A DNA stretch of 64,000 nucleotides from Agromyces albus (GTDB taxonomy: Bacteria > Actinomycetota > Actinomycetes > Actinomycetales > Microbacteriaceae). Location of the stretch: contig NZ_JAUSWX010000001.1 in assembly GCF_030815405.1 (NCBI RefSeq), positions 3,100,001-3,164,000 of the forward strand. The letters are read 5' to 3'. The first letter of the stretch is position 1, and the number at the start of each line of letters is the position of its first letter. The position numbers and the translations under genes are program-made. Under the pieces are notes generated by a model. It was not told the origin of the DNA. It saw only the letters and a program-made list of their open reading frames with translations, and did not search any database. Shown here piece by piece: positions 51,554-58,973 of this stretch.

Positions 51554-52482
51554 CCCTTGAAGGCGCCCGACATGAAGCCGCGCACGTAGTGACGTTGGAG
51601 GATCAGGAAGAGGAGGATGCACGGCAGCGCGAGCACCACGACGCCGGCTTCGGTGGCGCCGTAGTCGACGACCCCCTGCACCTGGACCCGGAGGTTCGCA
51701 ACCGCGAGCGGGAGCGTCATCCGGTTCGTGTCGTTGATGAGGATGAGCGGTGCGAAGAAGTCGTTCCACGCGGCGAGGAACGCGAAGAGGCCGATCGTGA
51801 TGAGGCCGGGCTTCACGGCCGGGATCAGCACCCGCCACAGCGCGCCGAAGGTGGAGCATCCGTCGACCATCGCGGCCTCATCGAGCTCGCGCGGGATCGA
51901 CTCGAACGAGATGCGCATCATGAAGGTCGAGAACGGCAGCTGGAACATCGTGAGCACGAGCGCGACGCCCACGAGCGAGTTCGACAGGCCCACGATGTTG
52001 AGCAGCACGTAGAGCGGGATGAGCAGCGTCGCGTACGGCACCATGAGGATCGCGAGCGTCGCGAGGAACAGCACGTCCTTTCCGGGGAACCGGAACCGCG
52101 CGAACGCGTACCCGCCGAGCAGCGACACCGCGAGGGTGAGCGCCACCGTGAGCAGCGAGACGAAGAGCGAGTTGCCGAGGTAAATCCAGATGCCGGCCTG
52201 GTAGTTCGCGAGGGTCAGGTAGTTGCCGATGCCCCAGCCGTCGACCTGGTTCGTGCCCGCTCGCGGCGCCACCGACGAGATCGCCGTCCAGACCAGCGGA
52301 TAGAGGAAGATCACGGCGAGTCCGGCGGTCAGGACCCACCCGGGCGTGCGCAGGGCGATGCCCGCGAACGAGGTCGGCGCGTGCTTGCGGATGCTGCGAC
52401 CCGCGCGATGCCCGCGCGAACCGCCGTTCGCGGCATCCGTCACGATCGACCGCGTCGAGTCGGGTGCGGTGTCGATGCTCAT
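51550..52482 (-). CDS. carbohydrate ABC transporter permease 2 (MalG type)
   Basis: This 310-aa protein has six predicted helices and the EAA loop DEAAMVDGCSTFGALWRVLIPAVKPG typical of CUT1 permeases. A hydrophilic N-terminal 45 residues precede helix 1. ATG 52482 overlaps the stop of permease 1, and its own stop overlaps the GH127 gene. No ATPase is encoded here, so a shared MsiK-like ATPase elsewhere is likely, as is common in actinobacteria. Confidence 0.88.
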   Translation of the reverse strand: MSIDTAPDSTRSIVTDAANGGSRGHRAGRSIRKHAPTSFAGIALRTPGWVLTAGLAVIFLYPLVWTAISSVAPRAGTNQVDGWGIGNYLTLANYQAGIWIYLGNSLFVSLLTVALTLAVSLLGGYAFARFRFPGKDVLFLATLAILMVPYATLLIPLYVLLNIVGLSNSLVGVALVLTMFQLPFSTFMMRISFESIPRELDEAAMVDGCSTFGALWRVLIPAVKPGLITIGLFAFLAAWNDFFAPLILINDTNRMTLPLAVANLRVQVQGVVDYGATEAGVVVLALPCILLFLILQRHYVRGFMSGAFKG

Positions 52483-53435
52483 CAGTCCTCCACCTTGCGG
52501 CCGAATGCGCGGATCTGCGCGATGTTGATCACGACGAGGGCGAGCAGCACGATCACCGAGAGCGCCCCGGCGACGCCGAGGTCGTTCGGGCCCTGGAACG
52601 CCACGCTGTAGATGAGCTGCACGACCGTGATCGTCGAATTGTCGGGGCCGCCCTTCGTGAGGATGTAGAACTGCTCGAACGCGAGCAGCGACCCGGTGAC
52701 GCACAGCACGGTCGTGAGCGCGAGCGTCGGCTTGAGCAGCGGCAGGGTCACGTCGCGGAAGGTCTGCCAGCGGGAGGCGCCGTCGATCCGGGCCGCTTCG
52801 TAGACGTCTTCGGGAATGCCCTGCAGGCCCACGAGCATGAGCAGCATGTAGAAGCCCGCGTAGCGCCACACGATGAGGAAGATCGTCGACCACAGCGCCC
52901 CGTCGGGCGTGCCGAGGAACGTGAACCCCCACGACTTCATGAGGTCGGCGAACGGGCCCGCGATCGGGGAGTAGATCACGTAGAAGAGGAGCGAAGCGGA
53001 TGCCAGGCCGAGAGCGCTCGGGATGAGGAACGAGGTGCGCAGCAGCCCCTTCCAGCGGCTCGACTCCTGCACGAGCAGGGCGAGGCCGAGGCTCAGCGCG
53101 AGCAGGATGATCGTCGTGAGCACCGTGTACTTCACCGTGAACACGACGGAGTCCATGAAGAACCGATTCGAGATCGCGTCGCCGTAGTTCTCGGGGAAGT
53201 TCACGCCCTGGTTGCCGCTCAGCAGGGGCCAGTCGGAACCAGACATCTGCAGCACGAGCAGGAGGGGCAGCACGAAGAGCAACAGCACGAAGAGCGTGGT
53301 CGGGGACGCGTAGAGCCAGCCGGCGAGCGCGCCGTGGGTGCGGCGCCCGCGGCGGCCGCCGCGGCCCAGGCGTCGCGATCGCGGCCCGTCGGGCGGTGCC
53401 GCGGGGGATGCCGCGGTGTTGAGCGTGGCAGTCAT
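52482..53435 (-). CDS. carbohydrate ABC transporter permease 1 (MalF type)
   Basis: This 317-aa permease has six predicted helices and the EAA loop DVYEAARIDGASRWQTFRDVTLPLLKPT. The N-terminal 45 residues are Arg/Pro-rich and cytoplasmic. ATG 53435 has GAAAGG about ten bases upstream. It follows the binding-protein gene after a stable hairpin and overlaps permease 2. Confidence 0.87.
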   Translation of the reverse strand: MTATLNTAASPAAPPDGPRSRRLGRGGRRGRRTHGALAGWLYASPTTLFVLLLFVLPLLLVLQMSGSDWPLLSGNQGVNFPENYGDAISNRFFMDSVVFTVKYTVLTTIILLALSLGLALLVQESSRWKGLLRTSFLIPSALGLASASLLFYVIYSPIAGPFADLMKSWGFTFLGTPDGALWSTIFLIVWRYAGFYMLLMLVGLQGIPEDVYEAARIDGASRWQTFRDVTLPLLKPTLALTTVLCVTGSLLAFEQFYILTKGGPDNSTITVVQLIYSVAFQGPNDLGVAGALSVIVLLALVVINIAQIRAFGRKVED

Positions 53436-53466
53436 GAGGTGGAGCCTTTCAGAGGGGCGGGTGGCC

Positions 53467-53490
53467 GGCACCCGGGGGTATCCGGGTGCC
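53467..53490 (-). terminator. intercistronic hairpin after the binding-protein gene
   Basis: GGCACCCGG (53467-53475) pairs exactly with 53482-53490 around a 6-base loop. Such hairpins after the first gene of sugar ABC operons protect or attenuate the transcript, so that more binding protein than permease is made. Confidence 0.5.
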
Positions 53491-53507
53491 GACCGGTCGT
53501 CGACGGA

Positions 53508-54800
53508 CTACTGCGAGAGCACCGCGGTGATCTCGTCGTTGTCGGCGTCGACGGATGCCCCGTCACCGAGCACCGCGTTGCGCACGAGCGTGAGCCACGG
53601 GCTGTTCGGCGCGTTGAACGCCTGCTGGAAGTTGATCGCCACGGGGGTGTCGCCGGCTCCGGCGACCTCGCTGATCGTGACGAGGCGCGGGTCCTTCTCG
53701 GAGAACTCGTTGTTCGCGAGGTCGGCGCGGGAGACCACGTCGTTGTTCTTCGCGAGCACGCCCACCTGCGCGTCTTCCGACATCATCCAGTTCAGGAAGT
53801 TCCACGCCTGCGCGGCCTTCTTGGAGTCCTTCGAGATGCCGAGGCCATCGCCACCGACGAACGTCGATGCGCCGCCCTCAGGCCCAGGGATGCCGGCCAC
53901 TCCGGCGTCGAACGGCGTCGACGAGAGCAGCGTCGCCGGGTAGAACATGAGTCCGACCTTGCCCTCGGTGAAGCCGGCGGTCCACGTGGGGCCCGCTTCG
54001 TCTTGCGAGGAGGGCAGCACCGCGCCGGAGTCCCAGAGGTCCTTCCAGACGGAGTACATCTCCTTGGCGGGGTCGCTCGCGAGCAGCGACTCGGCGCCGT
54101 CGTCGGAGAGCACCTCTTCGCCGTCGGCCCACATGCTCGGGAACCACGTGAAGACGAGGCATCCGCCGCAGTTCAGGCCCGTTGCCGTGCCGTAGGTGTC
54201 GGGCTTGTTCAGGGCCTGGATCGCCTTCGCGGCATCCGCGAACTCCTGCAGGTTGGCCGGCGCTACCTCGGGGTCGAGGCCCGCCTCGGCGAAGAGCTCC
54301 TTGTTCCAGAACATCATCGAGAGGTCGAGTACGAACGGGAGCACGTGCTCCTTGCCGTCGAGGGTTCCGGCCGACAGGTGGCCCGCGTTGATCTCGTCCT
54401 TGAAGTCGAGGCCGTCGATCTGCGCCGAGATGTCCTGGAAGAGGCCCTGCTCGACCCAGTTCGGCACGTAGACGATGTCAGCGGCGAAGAGATCGGGGAG
54501 GCCCCCTGAGCCAGCTGCTGCGCCGACCTTCGCGACGTAGTCGTCGTTCGGCACGACGGTGAGCTCCACCTGGTTCTCGTGGCTGTCGTTGTACGCCTCG
54601 ACGAGGAGCTTCGCCTGCTTCTCGAGCGGGGCGCGGGTCCAGAGCGTGAGGGTGCTGCCGTCGTCGACGCCCTCGGGTCCGGCGTCGGCAAGGGCGGTGC
54701 CCGTCGGCTCCGCGCTCGCACACGCGGACGCGCCGACCAGCATCGCGCCCGCGATGAGGGCGCCGGCGATGCCGCGCAGGCGACGTGTGGTGCTGCTCAT
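53508..54800 (-). CDS. extracellular sugar-binding lipoprotein of an ABC importer
   Basis: This 430-aa protein has a lipoprotein signal (MSSTTRRLRGIAGALIAG, lipobox VGASAC with Cys about 27), then a type 1 solute-binding fold with STLTLWTRAPLEKQAKLLVEAYN and GKVGLMFYPATLL. It captures a sugar outside the membrane for the two downstream permeases. ATG 54800 follows AGAGGAGAAACC. Expression is probably controlled by the divergent LacI regulator through the palindrome at 54877-54896. Confidence 0.88.
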   Translation of the reverse strand: MSSTTRRLRGIAGALIAGAMLVGASACASAEPTGTALADAGPEGVDDGSTLTLWTRAPLEKQAKLLVEAYNDSHENQVELTVVPNDDYVAKVGAAAGSGGLPDLFAADIVYVPNWVEQGLFQDISAQIDGLDFKDEINAGHLSAGTLDGKEHVLPFVLDLSMMFWNKELFAEAGLDPEVAPANLQEFADAAKAIQALNKPDTYGTATGLNCGGCLVFTWFPSMWADGEEVLSDDGAESLLASDPAKEMYSVWKDLWDSGAVLPSSQDEAGPTWTAGFTEGKVGLMFYPATLLSSTPFDAGVAGIPGPEGGASTFVGGDGLGISKDSKKAAQAWNFLNWMMSEDAQVGVLAKNNDVVSRADLANNEFSEKDPRLVTISEVAGAGDTPVAINFQQAFNAPNSPWLTLVRNAVLGDGASVDADNDEITAVLSQ

Positions 54801-54876
54801 GGTTTCTCCTCTGACTCGTCATTGAGCGGGCTGCAGGACAACCCGGTGCATCGGCATCCGGTCTCGGGTTCGAAAA

Positions 54877-54896
54877 TACCGAAATGCTTTTCGGTA
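54877..54896. promoter_or_regulatory. LacI-type operator between the ABC operon and its regulator
   Basis: TACCGAAA (54877-54884) and TTTCGGTA (54889-54896) form an exact 8-bp dyad with a 4-base spacer. It is the only strong palindrome in the 167-base divergent gap, placed to control both directions. Confidence 0.7.
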
Positions 54897-54967
54897 CGTT
54901 ACCCTTGGGATTCGGGCCGCGTCAAGAGCGGGATCCGGTACCGTTTACGTCACGGAAGGGGGTCGCG

Positions 54968-55993
54968 ATGGTGCGCACTGAGAGTTCCAGTTCCGGCCGC
55001 ACGTCGACGCTCAGCGATGTCGCCCAGCTGGCGGGCGTCTCGATCGCAACGGCGTCGAAGGCGATCAACGGCCGCGACGAGGTCGCCCCCGCGACGCGCC
55101 GGCGCGTGCTCGAGGCGGCCGAGCAGCTGTCGTTCACCCCCAACCAGCTCGCTCGCAGCCTTCTCGCCGGGCGCACCGGCACCGTGGGCCTGCTCACGAG
55201 CGACCTCGAGGGCCGGTTCGTCATCCCGATCCTGATGGGCGCCGAAGACGCGTTCGGGGCCGGGCAGGTGAACGTGTTCCTATGCGATGCGCGAGGCGAC
55301 GCGATCCGCGAGCAGCACCACTTGAAGGCGCTGCTCAACCGCCGCGTCGACGGCATCATCGTCGTGGGCCGTCAGACCGACCCGCGCCCGTCAGTCGGAA
55401 CGCTGCCTGTGCCGGTCGTCTACGCATACGCACCATCCGACGACCCGAACGACCTCTCGATCACTCCAGACAACCGCGCCGGCGGACGGCTCGCGGTCGA
55501 GCACCTCATCTCGTGCGGGCGGAGCCGCATCGCCCACATCAGCGGCGACCCCGCCTACGCGGCCGCCCGCGACCGCCTGCTCGGCGTGCGCGATGGGCTG
55601 CAGGCCGCCGGCCTCGAGCTCGTGGGCGATGCGATGTTCTCGGTGTGGTCGGAGCACTGGGGGCGGGATGCCGCGGCGATGCTGCTCGCGCAGCATCCCG
55701 AGGTCGACGGCATCGTGTGCGGCTCCGACCAGATCGCCCGGGGAGTGCTCGACACGCTGCGCGATCTCGGACGGCGGGTGCCTGAAGACGTCGCCGTCAT
55801 CGGCTACGACAATTGGGAGATCCTCGCGACCAACTCCCGTCCCGAGCTGACGAGCATCGACGCCAACCTCCAGCAGCTCGGCCGCGTCGCCGCCAAGCGC
55901 GTCTTCACCGCGCTCGACGACGAGCAGCGCTCGGGCACCGAGTACCTGCCCGTGCGGCTCGTCATCCGCGGGTCGACCATCGCGCGTCGCTGA
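54968..55993 (+). CDS. LacI family regulator of the GH127/ABC operon
   Basis: This 341-aa regulator has the LacI helix-turn-helix and hinge (TLSDVAQLAGVSIATASKAINGRDEVAPATRRRVLEAAEQLSFTPNQLARSLL) and a periplasmic-binding-like sensor domain with GYDNWEILATNSRPELTSID near the end. It is divergent from the sugar ABC operon, its probable target. ATG 54968 has GGAAGGGGG upstream. The inducer is probably the imported sugar or its hydrolysis product, which is inference. Confidence 0.88.
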   Translation: MVRTESSSSGRTSTLSDVAQLAGVSIATASKAINGRDEVAPATRRRVLEAAEQLSFTPNQLARSLLAGRTGTVGLLTSDLEGRFVIPILMGAEDAFGAGQVNVFLCDARGDAIREQHHLKALLNRRVDGIIVVGRQTDPRPSVGTLPVPVVYAYAPSDDPNDLSITPDNRAGGRLAVEHLISCGRSRIAHISGDPAYAAARDRLLGVRDGLQAAGLELVGDAMFSVWSEHWGRDAAAMLLAQHPEVDGIVCGSDQIARGVLDTLRDLGRRVPEDVAVIGYDNWEILATNSRPELTSIDANLQQLGRVAAKRVFTALDDEQRSGTEYLPVRLVIRGSTIARR

Positions 55994-56047
55994 CTTCTGA
56001 GCTGGCGTCCTGGTGAGGACCGGCTGAGGGGCCGGCACCTGATCGAC

Positions 56048-56053
56048 TAACAT
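56048..56053 (+). promoter_or_regulatory. -10 box (TAACAT) of a leaderless promoter
   Basis: TAACAT is followed by six bases (TCGGGG) and the ATG of the S4-domain gene. The GGGG could be a weak ribosome site, but it is too close to the start. Confidence 0.5.
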
Positions 56054-56059
56054 TCGGGG

Positions 56060-56287
56060 ATGACGAACCCGGCTCCGATCGACGACGTCCCGATCGGCGG
56101 TGAGGTCATTCGCCTCGGGCAGTTCCTGAAGTTCGCTGGGCTCCTCGACTCCGGTGGAAACGTGAAAGAGGCCATCATCAATGGCTATGTGGCCGTGAAC
56201 GGCGAGGTTGATCGCCGACGCGGACGGCAGCTGCAGCTCGGCGACATCGTCAGCTTCGATGGACGCAGGGTCCGTGTCTGCCCGTGA
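56060..56287 (+). CDS. S4 RNA-binding domain protein (YbcJ-like)
   Basis: This 75-aa protein consists of one S4 domain: VIRLGQFLKFAGLLDSGGNVKEAIINGYVAVNGEVDRRRGRQLQLGDIV. Short S4 proteins of this type bind structured RNA, probably ribosomal. The conserved basic RRRGRQ segment is present. It is convergent with arr, 11 bases away. Confidence 0.85.
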   Translation: MTNPAPIDDVPIGGEVIRLGQFLKFAGLLDSGGNVKEAIINGYVAVNGEVDRRRGRQLQLGDIVSFDGRRVRVCP

Positions 56288-56298
56288 GGCCGGTCCTG

Positions 56299-56709
56299 TT
56301 AGTTGATGATCTCGCCTCGCTCGTCGGCGTGGAGCGCTGCCAGCCGTTCTCTCCACGCCTGTAGCGCCTCAGGAGTCAGTCGCGTCCAATCAGTGTTTTC
56401 GCCAACGATCCTGAGTGGCGCACTGCTGCGGTATGAGCGGGTGGGGTTGCCGGGGAACTTCTTGTCGGTCACGTTCGGGTCGTCCTCAAACGGTCCGGTC
56501 GGCTCGACGGCATAGACGCGCGGGGCACCGTCACCGGCCGCGAGTTCCGCAGCAAGTCCGGCACCGTCGGGAAGAGCGGTGAAATAGATGTGGTTCATCA
56601 CGACTTCGGGACGATAGTTCGACCGGAAGCCCGCAGTAAGAAGATCACCGATCCGGAGATCGGCTTTCGTGCCGTGAAAGAACGGCCCATCGTCCAGCGC
56701 TTGGCTCAC
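56299..56709 (-). CDS. arr: NAD+-rifamycin ADP-ribosyltransferase (Arr)
   Basis: This 136-aa enzyme matches Arr closely: FFHGTKADLRIGDLLTAGFRSNYRPE, then MNHIYFTALPDGAGLAAELA, VYAVEPTGPFEDDPNVTDKKFPGNPTRSYRS and WTRLTPEALQAWRERL. The His, Tyr and Asp of the Arr H-Y-D triad appear to be present. Arr transfers ADP-ribose from NAD+ to rifamycins and inactivates them; native roles are unclear. The GTG start lies six bases after a TAGGCT -10 box, so the gene is leaderless. Chromosomal arr genes are common in actinobacteria, and no mobile element flanks it. Confidence 0.92.
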   Translation of the reverse strand: MSQALDDGPFFHGTKADLRIGDLLTAGFRSNYRPEVVMNHIYFTALPDGAGLAAELAAGDGAPRVYAVEPTGPFEDDPNVTDKKFPGNPTRSYRSSAPLRIVGENTDWTRLTPEALQAWRERLAALHADERGEIIN

Positions 56710-56715
56710 GGCGAC

Positions 56716-56721
56716 AGCCTA
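56716..56721 (-). promoter_or_regulatory. -10 box (TAGGCT) of the leaderless arr promoter
   Basis: On the minus strand TAGGCT, GTCGCC and GTG follow one another, nearly the same 15 bases as at the GGCT-like gene (27028-27040). Confidence 0.55.
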
Positions 56722-56835
56722 GGCGGGCGACATCCGTAAAGCACAGCGGGCACCGAACCGGGTCTGCCGAAAATACCTCGTTGCGCTGAGGGATCCGACT
56801 GCGTACGCCCGCAGGCGCACTGGCGTGCAGTGCTG

Positions 56836-57297
56836 CTAGCCGAGGCGGCTGCCGAGGGCTTCGAGGAGGCCTCGCATGCCTTCTTCGCGGTTGGGGCCGT
56901 CCGTCCAGAACTTGTCGAAGAAGACACCATGTTCGGCATGCGTGAGCCGGGTGCCCTCGGGGATCTGCTCGAACTCGAAGGATGCCACCGATGTCGACAT
57001 ATGGATGCCGTCCAGCCACATGTCGTAGGTCGTGACGATGCGGACGTGCTCGACGATGTCGGTGTAGACGGCCTCGTACCGTGACAGCGGTCCACCGTGG
57101 AACTTCGCCTCGTCGACGTCGCGTCCGCCGACGCGGAAGTCGAACGCCCACTCGCGGGACTCGAAGGTCTCACCGTCGCCGAACCAGCTGCGCTTCTGCT
57201 CCTCGTCGGCGAACGCCTGCCAGACCTTCTCGACAGGTACGCGATAGTCGCGTGTGAGGGTGAACCCGGCGTGCGCGAGTCGGTGCTCGATCGTCAT
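56836..57297 (-). CDS. SRPBCC (AHSA1-type) family protein
   Basis: This 153-aa protein has the START-like AHSA1 fold: TLTRDYRVPVEKVWQAFADEEQKRSWFGDG near the N terminus and TRLTHAEHGVFFD near the end. Members bind hydrophobic ligands or act as stress proteins. It is the last gene of an ArsR-DHFR-SRPBCC operon, an association common in actinobacteria where the ArsR protein controls the set. ATG 57297 lies 9 bases after the DHFR-family stop. Confidence 0.85.
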   Translation of the reverse strand: MTIEHRLAHAGFTLTRDYRVPVEKVWQAFADEEQKRSWFGDGETFESREWAFDFRVGGRDVDEAKFHGGPLSRYEAVYTDIVEHVRIVTTYDMWLDGIHMSTSVASFEFEQIPEGTRLTHAEHGVFFDKFWTDGPNREEGMRGLLEALGSRLG

Positions 57298-57306
57298 CGG
57301 TGCGTC

Positions 57307-57954
57307 CTATCGAGTGAAGTTGACGTGGATCGTGCCGCTCTCGGCGACCTCCGTCGTCACATGGTGCGTGTGCTCAAGGCCTCGAAGGTCGTCCCACACG
57401 CGGTTGCCCCGGGCGAGCACGATCGGTGCGATCGCGACGTGCAGGTCGTCGACGACGTCGGCACGCAGGAAATTGCGCGCAGTGCGCACCCCGCCCCCGA
57501 CCCGGACGTCGAGTCCGCCGGCAGCGGTGGTGGCCTCCGCGAGTACATCCTCGATCGCGCCGCTGCGGAAATGGAAGGTCGTGCCGCCGTCCATCGCGAT
57601 CGACGGGAGGGGTGCGGAGTGAGTGAGCACGTAGACCGGGCAGCCGAACGGCGGCTTGTCACCCCACCACCCCTTCCAGTCGGGGTCGTCGGGATACGTG
57701 TGCAGACCGAACATGGCTGCGCCCATGATCTCGGCGCCCACGCCTGTGAAGAACGCCGCTGCGTACGAATCATCGACGCCGGTCGTTCCCGCGCCGCTCG
57801 TGTGGCCGAATACCTTCTGTCGGAATGTGCGCGTAGCCGCGTATGCCGCGGTGAGCGGTCCCCAATCCTCCCCCATCGGATTGTCGGCCGAGGGATCGGG
57901 GGCGGCGGTGTATCCATCGAGCGATGAGAACAGGTCGATGCGAACTCTGGTCAT
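57307..57954 (-). CDS. dihydrofolate reductase-fold family protein (RibD C-terminal type)
   Basis: This 215-aa protein has RVRIDLFSSLDGYTAAP at the start, GAAMFGLHTYPDD in the middle and VRVGGGVRTARNFLRADVVDDLHVAIAPIVLARGNRVWDDL near the end, typical of the DHFR/RibD-C group with an NADPH site. The substrate is unknown. It starts one base after the ArsR stop and is followed closely by the SRPBCC gene. Confidence 0.85.
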   Translation of the reverse strand: MTRVRIDLFSSLDGYTAAPDPSADNPMGEDWGPLTAAYAATRTFRQKVFGHTSGAGTTGVDDSYAAAFFTGVGAEIMGAAMFGLHTYPDDPDWKGWWGDKPPFGCPVYVLTHSAPLPSIAMDGGTTFHFRSGAIEDVLAEATTAAGGLDVRVGGGVRTARNFLRADVVDDLHVAIAPIVLARGNRVWDDLRGLEHTHHVTTEVAESGTIHVNFTR

Positions 57955-57955
57955 G

Positions 57956-58294
57956 CTAGGTCTCCTTGGTGGTTGCGCGGGTCAGGTGGATGCCGAGGCG
58001 GTCTGCCTGGCGTTCGGCGGATGTTCGTTGCTCGCCGAGCCAGAGATGGAGGACGTCAAGCGCGCCCGGTCGCAGGCTCACGGTGCGGACGCGTCCCTGC
58101 TTGTTCGAGGTGACCACTCTCGCGTCCTCGAGGACCCGCAAGTGCTGAAGCAGGGACGGCAACGTCATCGAGAACGGGGCCAAGAGATCAGACACCACCG
58201 CCGGGGACTTCGCGAGCCGCTCAACGACCATCCGCCGAGTGGGATCCGCGAGAGCGCGAAGCACCGCGTCAAGCTCTGCGGAATAGTTAGGCAT
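57956..58294 (-). CDS. ArsR family transcriptional regulator
   Basis: This 112-aa winged-helix repressor has LDAVLRALADPTRRMVVERLAKSPAVVSDLLAPFSMTLPSLLQHLRVLEDARVV. No metal-binding Cys pair is present, so it belongs to the SRPBCC-linked group rather than to metal sensors. Its ATG at 58294 lies inside a 30-bp perfect palindrome (58280-58309), the obvious site for self-repression of the three-gene operon. Confidence 0.87.
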   Translation of the reverse strand: MPNYSAELDAVLRALADPTRRMVVERLAKSPAVVSDLLAPFSMTLPSLLQHLRVLEDARVVTSNKQGRVRTVSLRPGALDVLHLWLGEQRTSAERQADRLGIHLTRATTKET

Positions 58295-58309
58295 ATGCCT
58301 AACTATTCC
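58280..58309. promoter_or_regulatory. 30-bp perfect palindrome, ArsR autoregulatory operator
   Basis: The centre is TTAGGCATATGCCTAA, and the symmetry extends without error to 15 bases on each side. It spans positions -15 to +15 around the arsR start codon and contains a TAGTTA -10-like box five bases before the ATG. Because it is symmetric, it also puts an ATG and a -10 box on the plus strand. Confidence 0.75.
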
Positions 58310-58427
58310 TTATGCGAGGCGGCGCGTCAACCGGCGCCGGTACGCGGTTGGCTTACGCGCCTGGGATGCAACGTGAAGTATTCGTCGCCAAACGCAGCGC
58401 CCGAGTGGCCCGCCGGGCGATCGACTA

Positions 58428-58865
58428 TCCGGTCGCGACGCCCTCGACGCGACCCTCGGCATCGGCCAGCAGCGTGCCGAGCACGACGCCGCCTGAGGCC
58501 AGCCCACGCGCACCGCCTCCCCCGGAACGAAGCCCGTGCCCGTCACCCCGAGCGATCCCCCCGCAGCGACCTTGCCGCTGCCGAGCTCGATCGTCGGCGG
58601 TTCCGGCTCGGTGATCTCGACGACCACCTCGCGGGCGTCCTCGACGTTGCCCGCGGCATCCGTCGATCGATACGACACCGTGGTCCTTCCGACGTCGGCG
58701 ATCCGCACGGGCTCGGAGCCCACCTCGGTCCAGGCCCCCTCGTCGACCCGCACCTCCGTGCTCAGGACGCCGGAGTGCGCGTCGGTCGCGGCGAAGCGGA
58801 GGTCGACGGGATTGCCGCCCGGCTCCGACGGCACGCCGACGACGAGCACCGTATCGGCGCTCGCG
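58428..58865 (-). pseudogene. decayed fragment of a secreted OmpL47/Ig-like domain protein
   Basis: The minus strand codes a recognisable piece: VDLRFAATDAHSGVLSTEVRVDEGAWTEV, VSYRSTDAAGNVEDA (OmpL47-type domain) and then GKVAAGGSLGVTGTGFVPGEAVRVG. Near 58500 the sensible reading moves to another frame (LASGGVVLGTLLADAEGRVEGVATG) and stops. There is no signal peptide, no catalytic domain and no normal start. It looks like the remains of the C-terminal part of a large extracellular enzyme. Confidence 0.6.
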
Positions 58866-58973
58866 ATGCGACCGCAATCCTTTTCGGATTTTTCGGAATG
58901 AGCGAAACTGGGCGGCGCGACCGCCCACATCGCAGCGACGCGCTCGGCGTATCGGACGTCGGTGTCGCCGGCG

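Noticed and set aside
53467..53490. Hairpin considered as a full terminator separating the binding-protein gene from its permeases.
   Set aside because: The permease has no promoter of its own and hairpins at this spot are typical of partial attenuation in sugar ABC operons, so the genes are still regarded as one operon.
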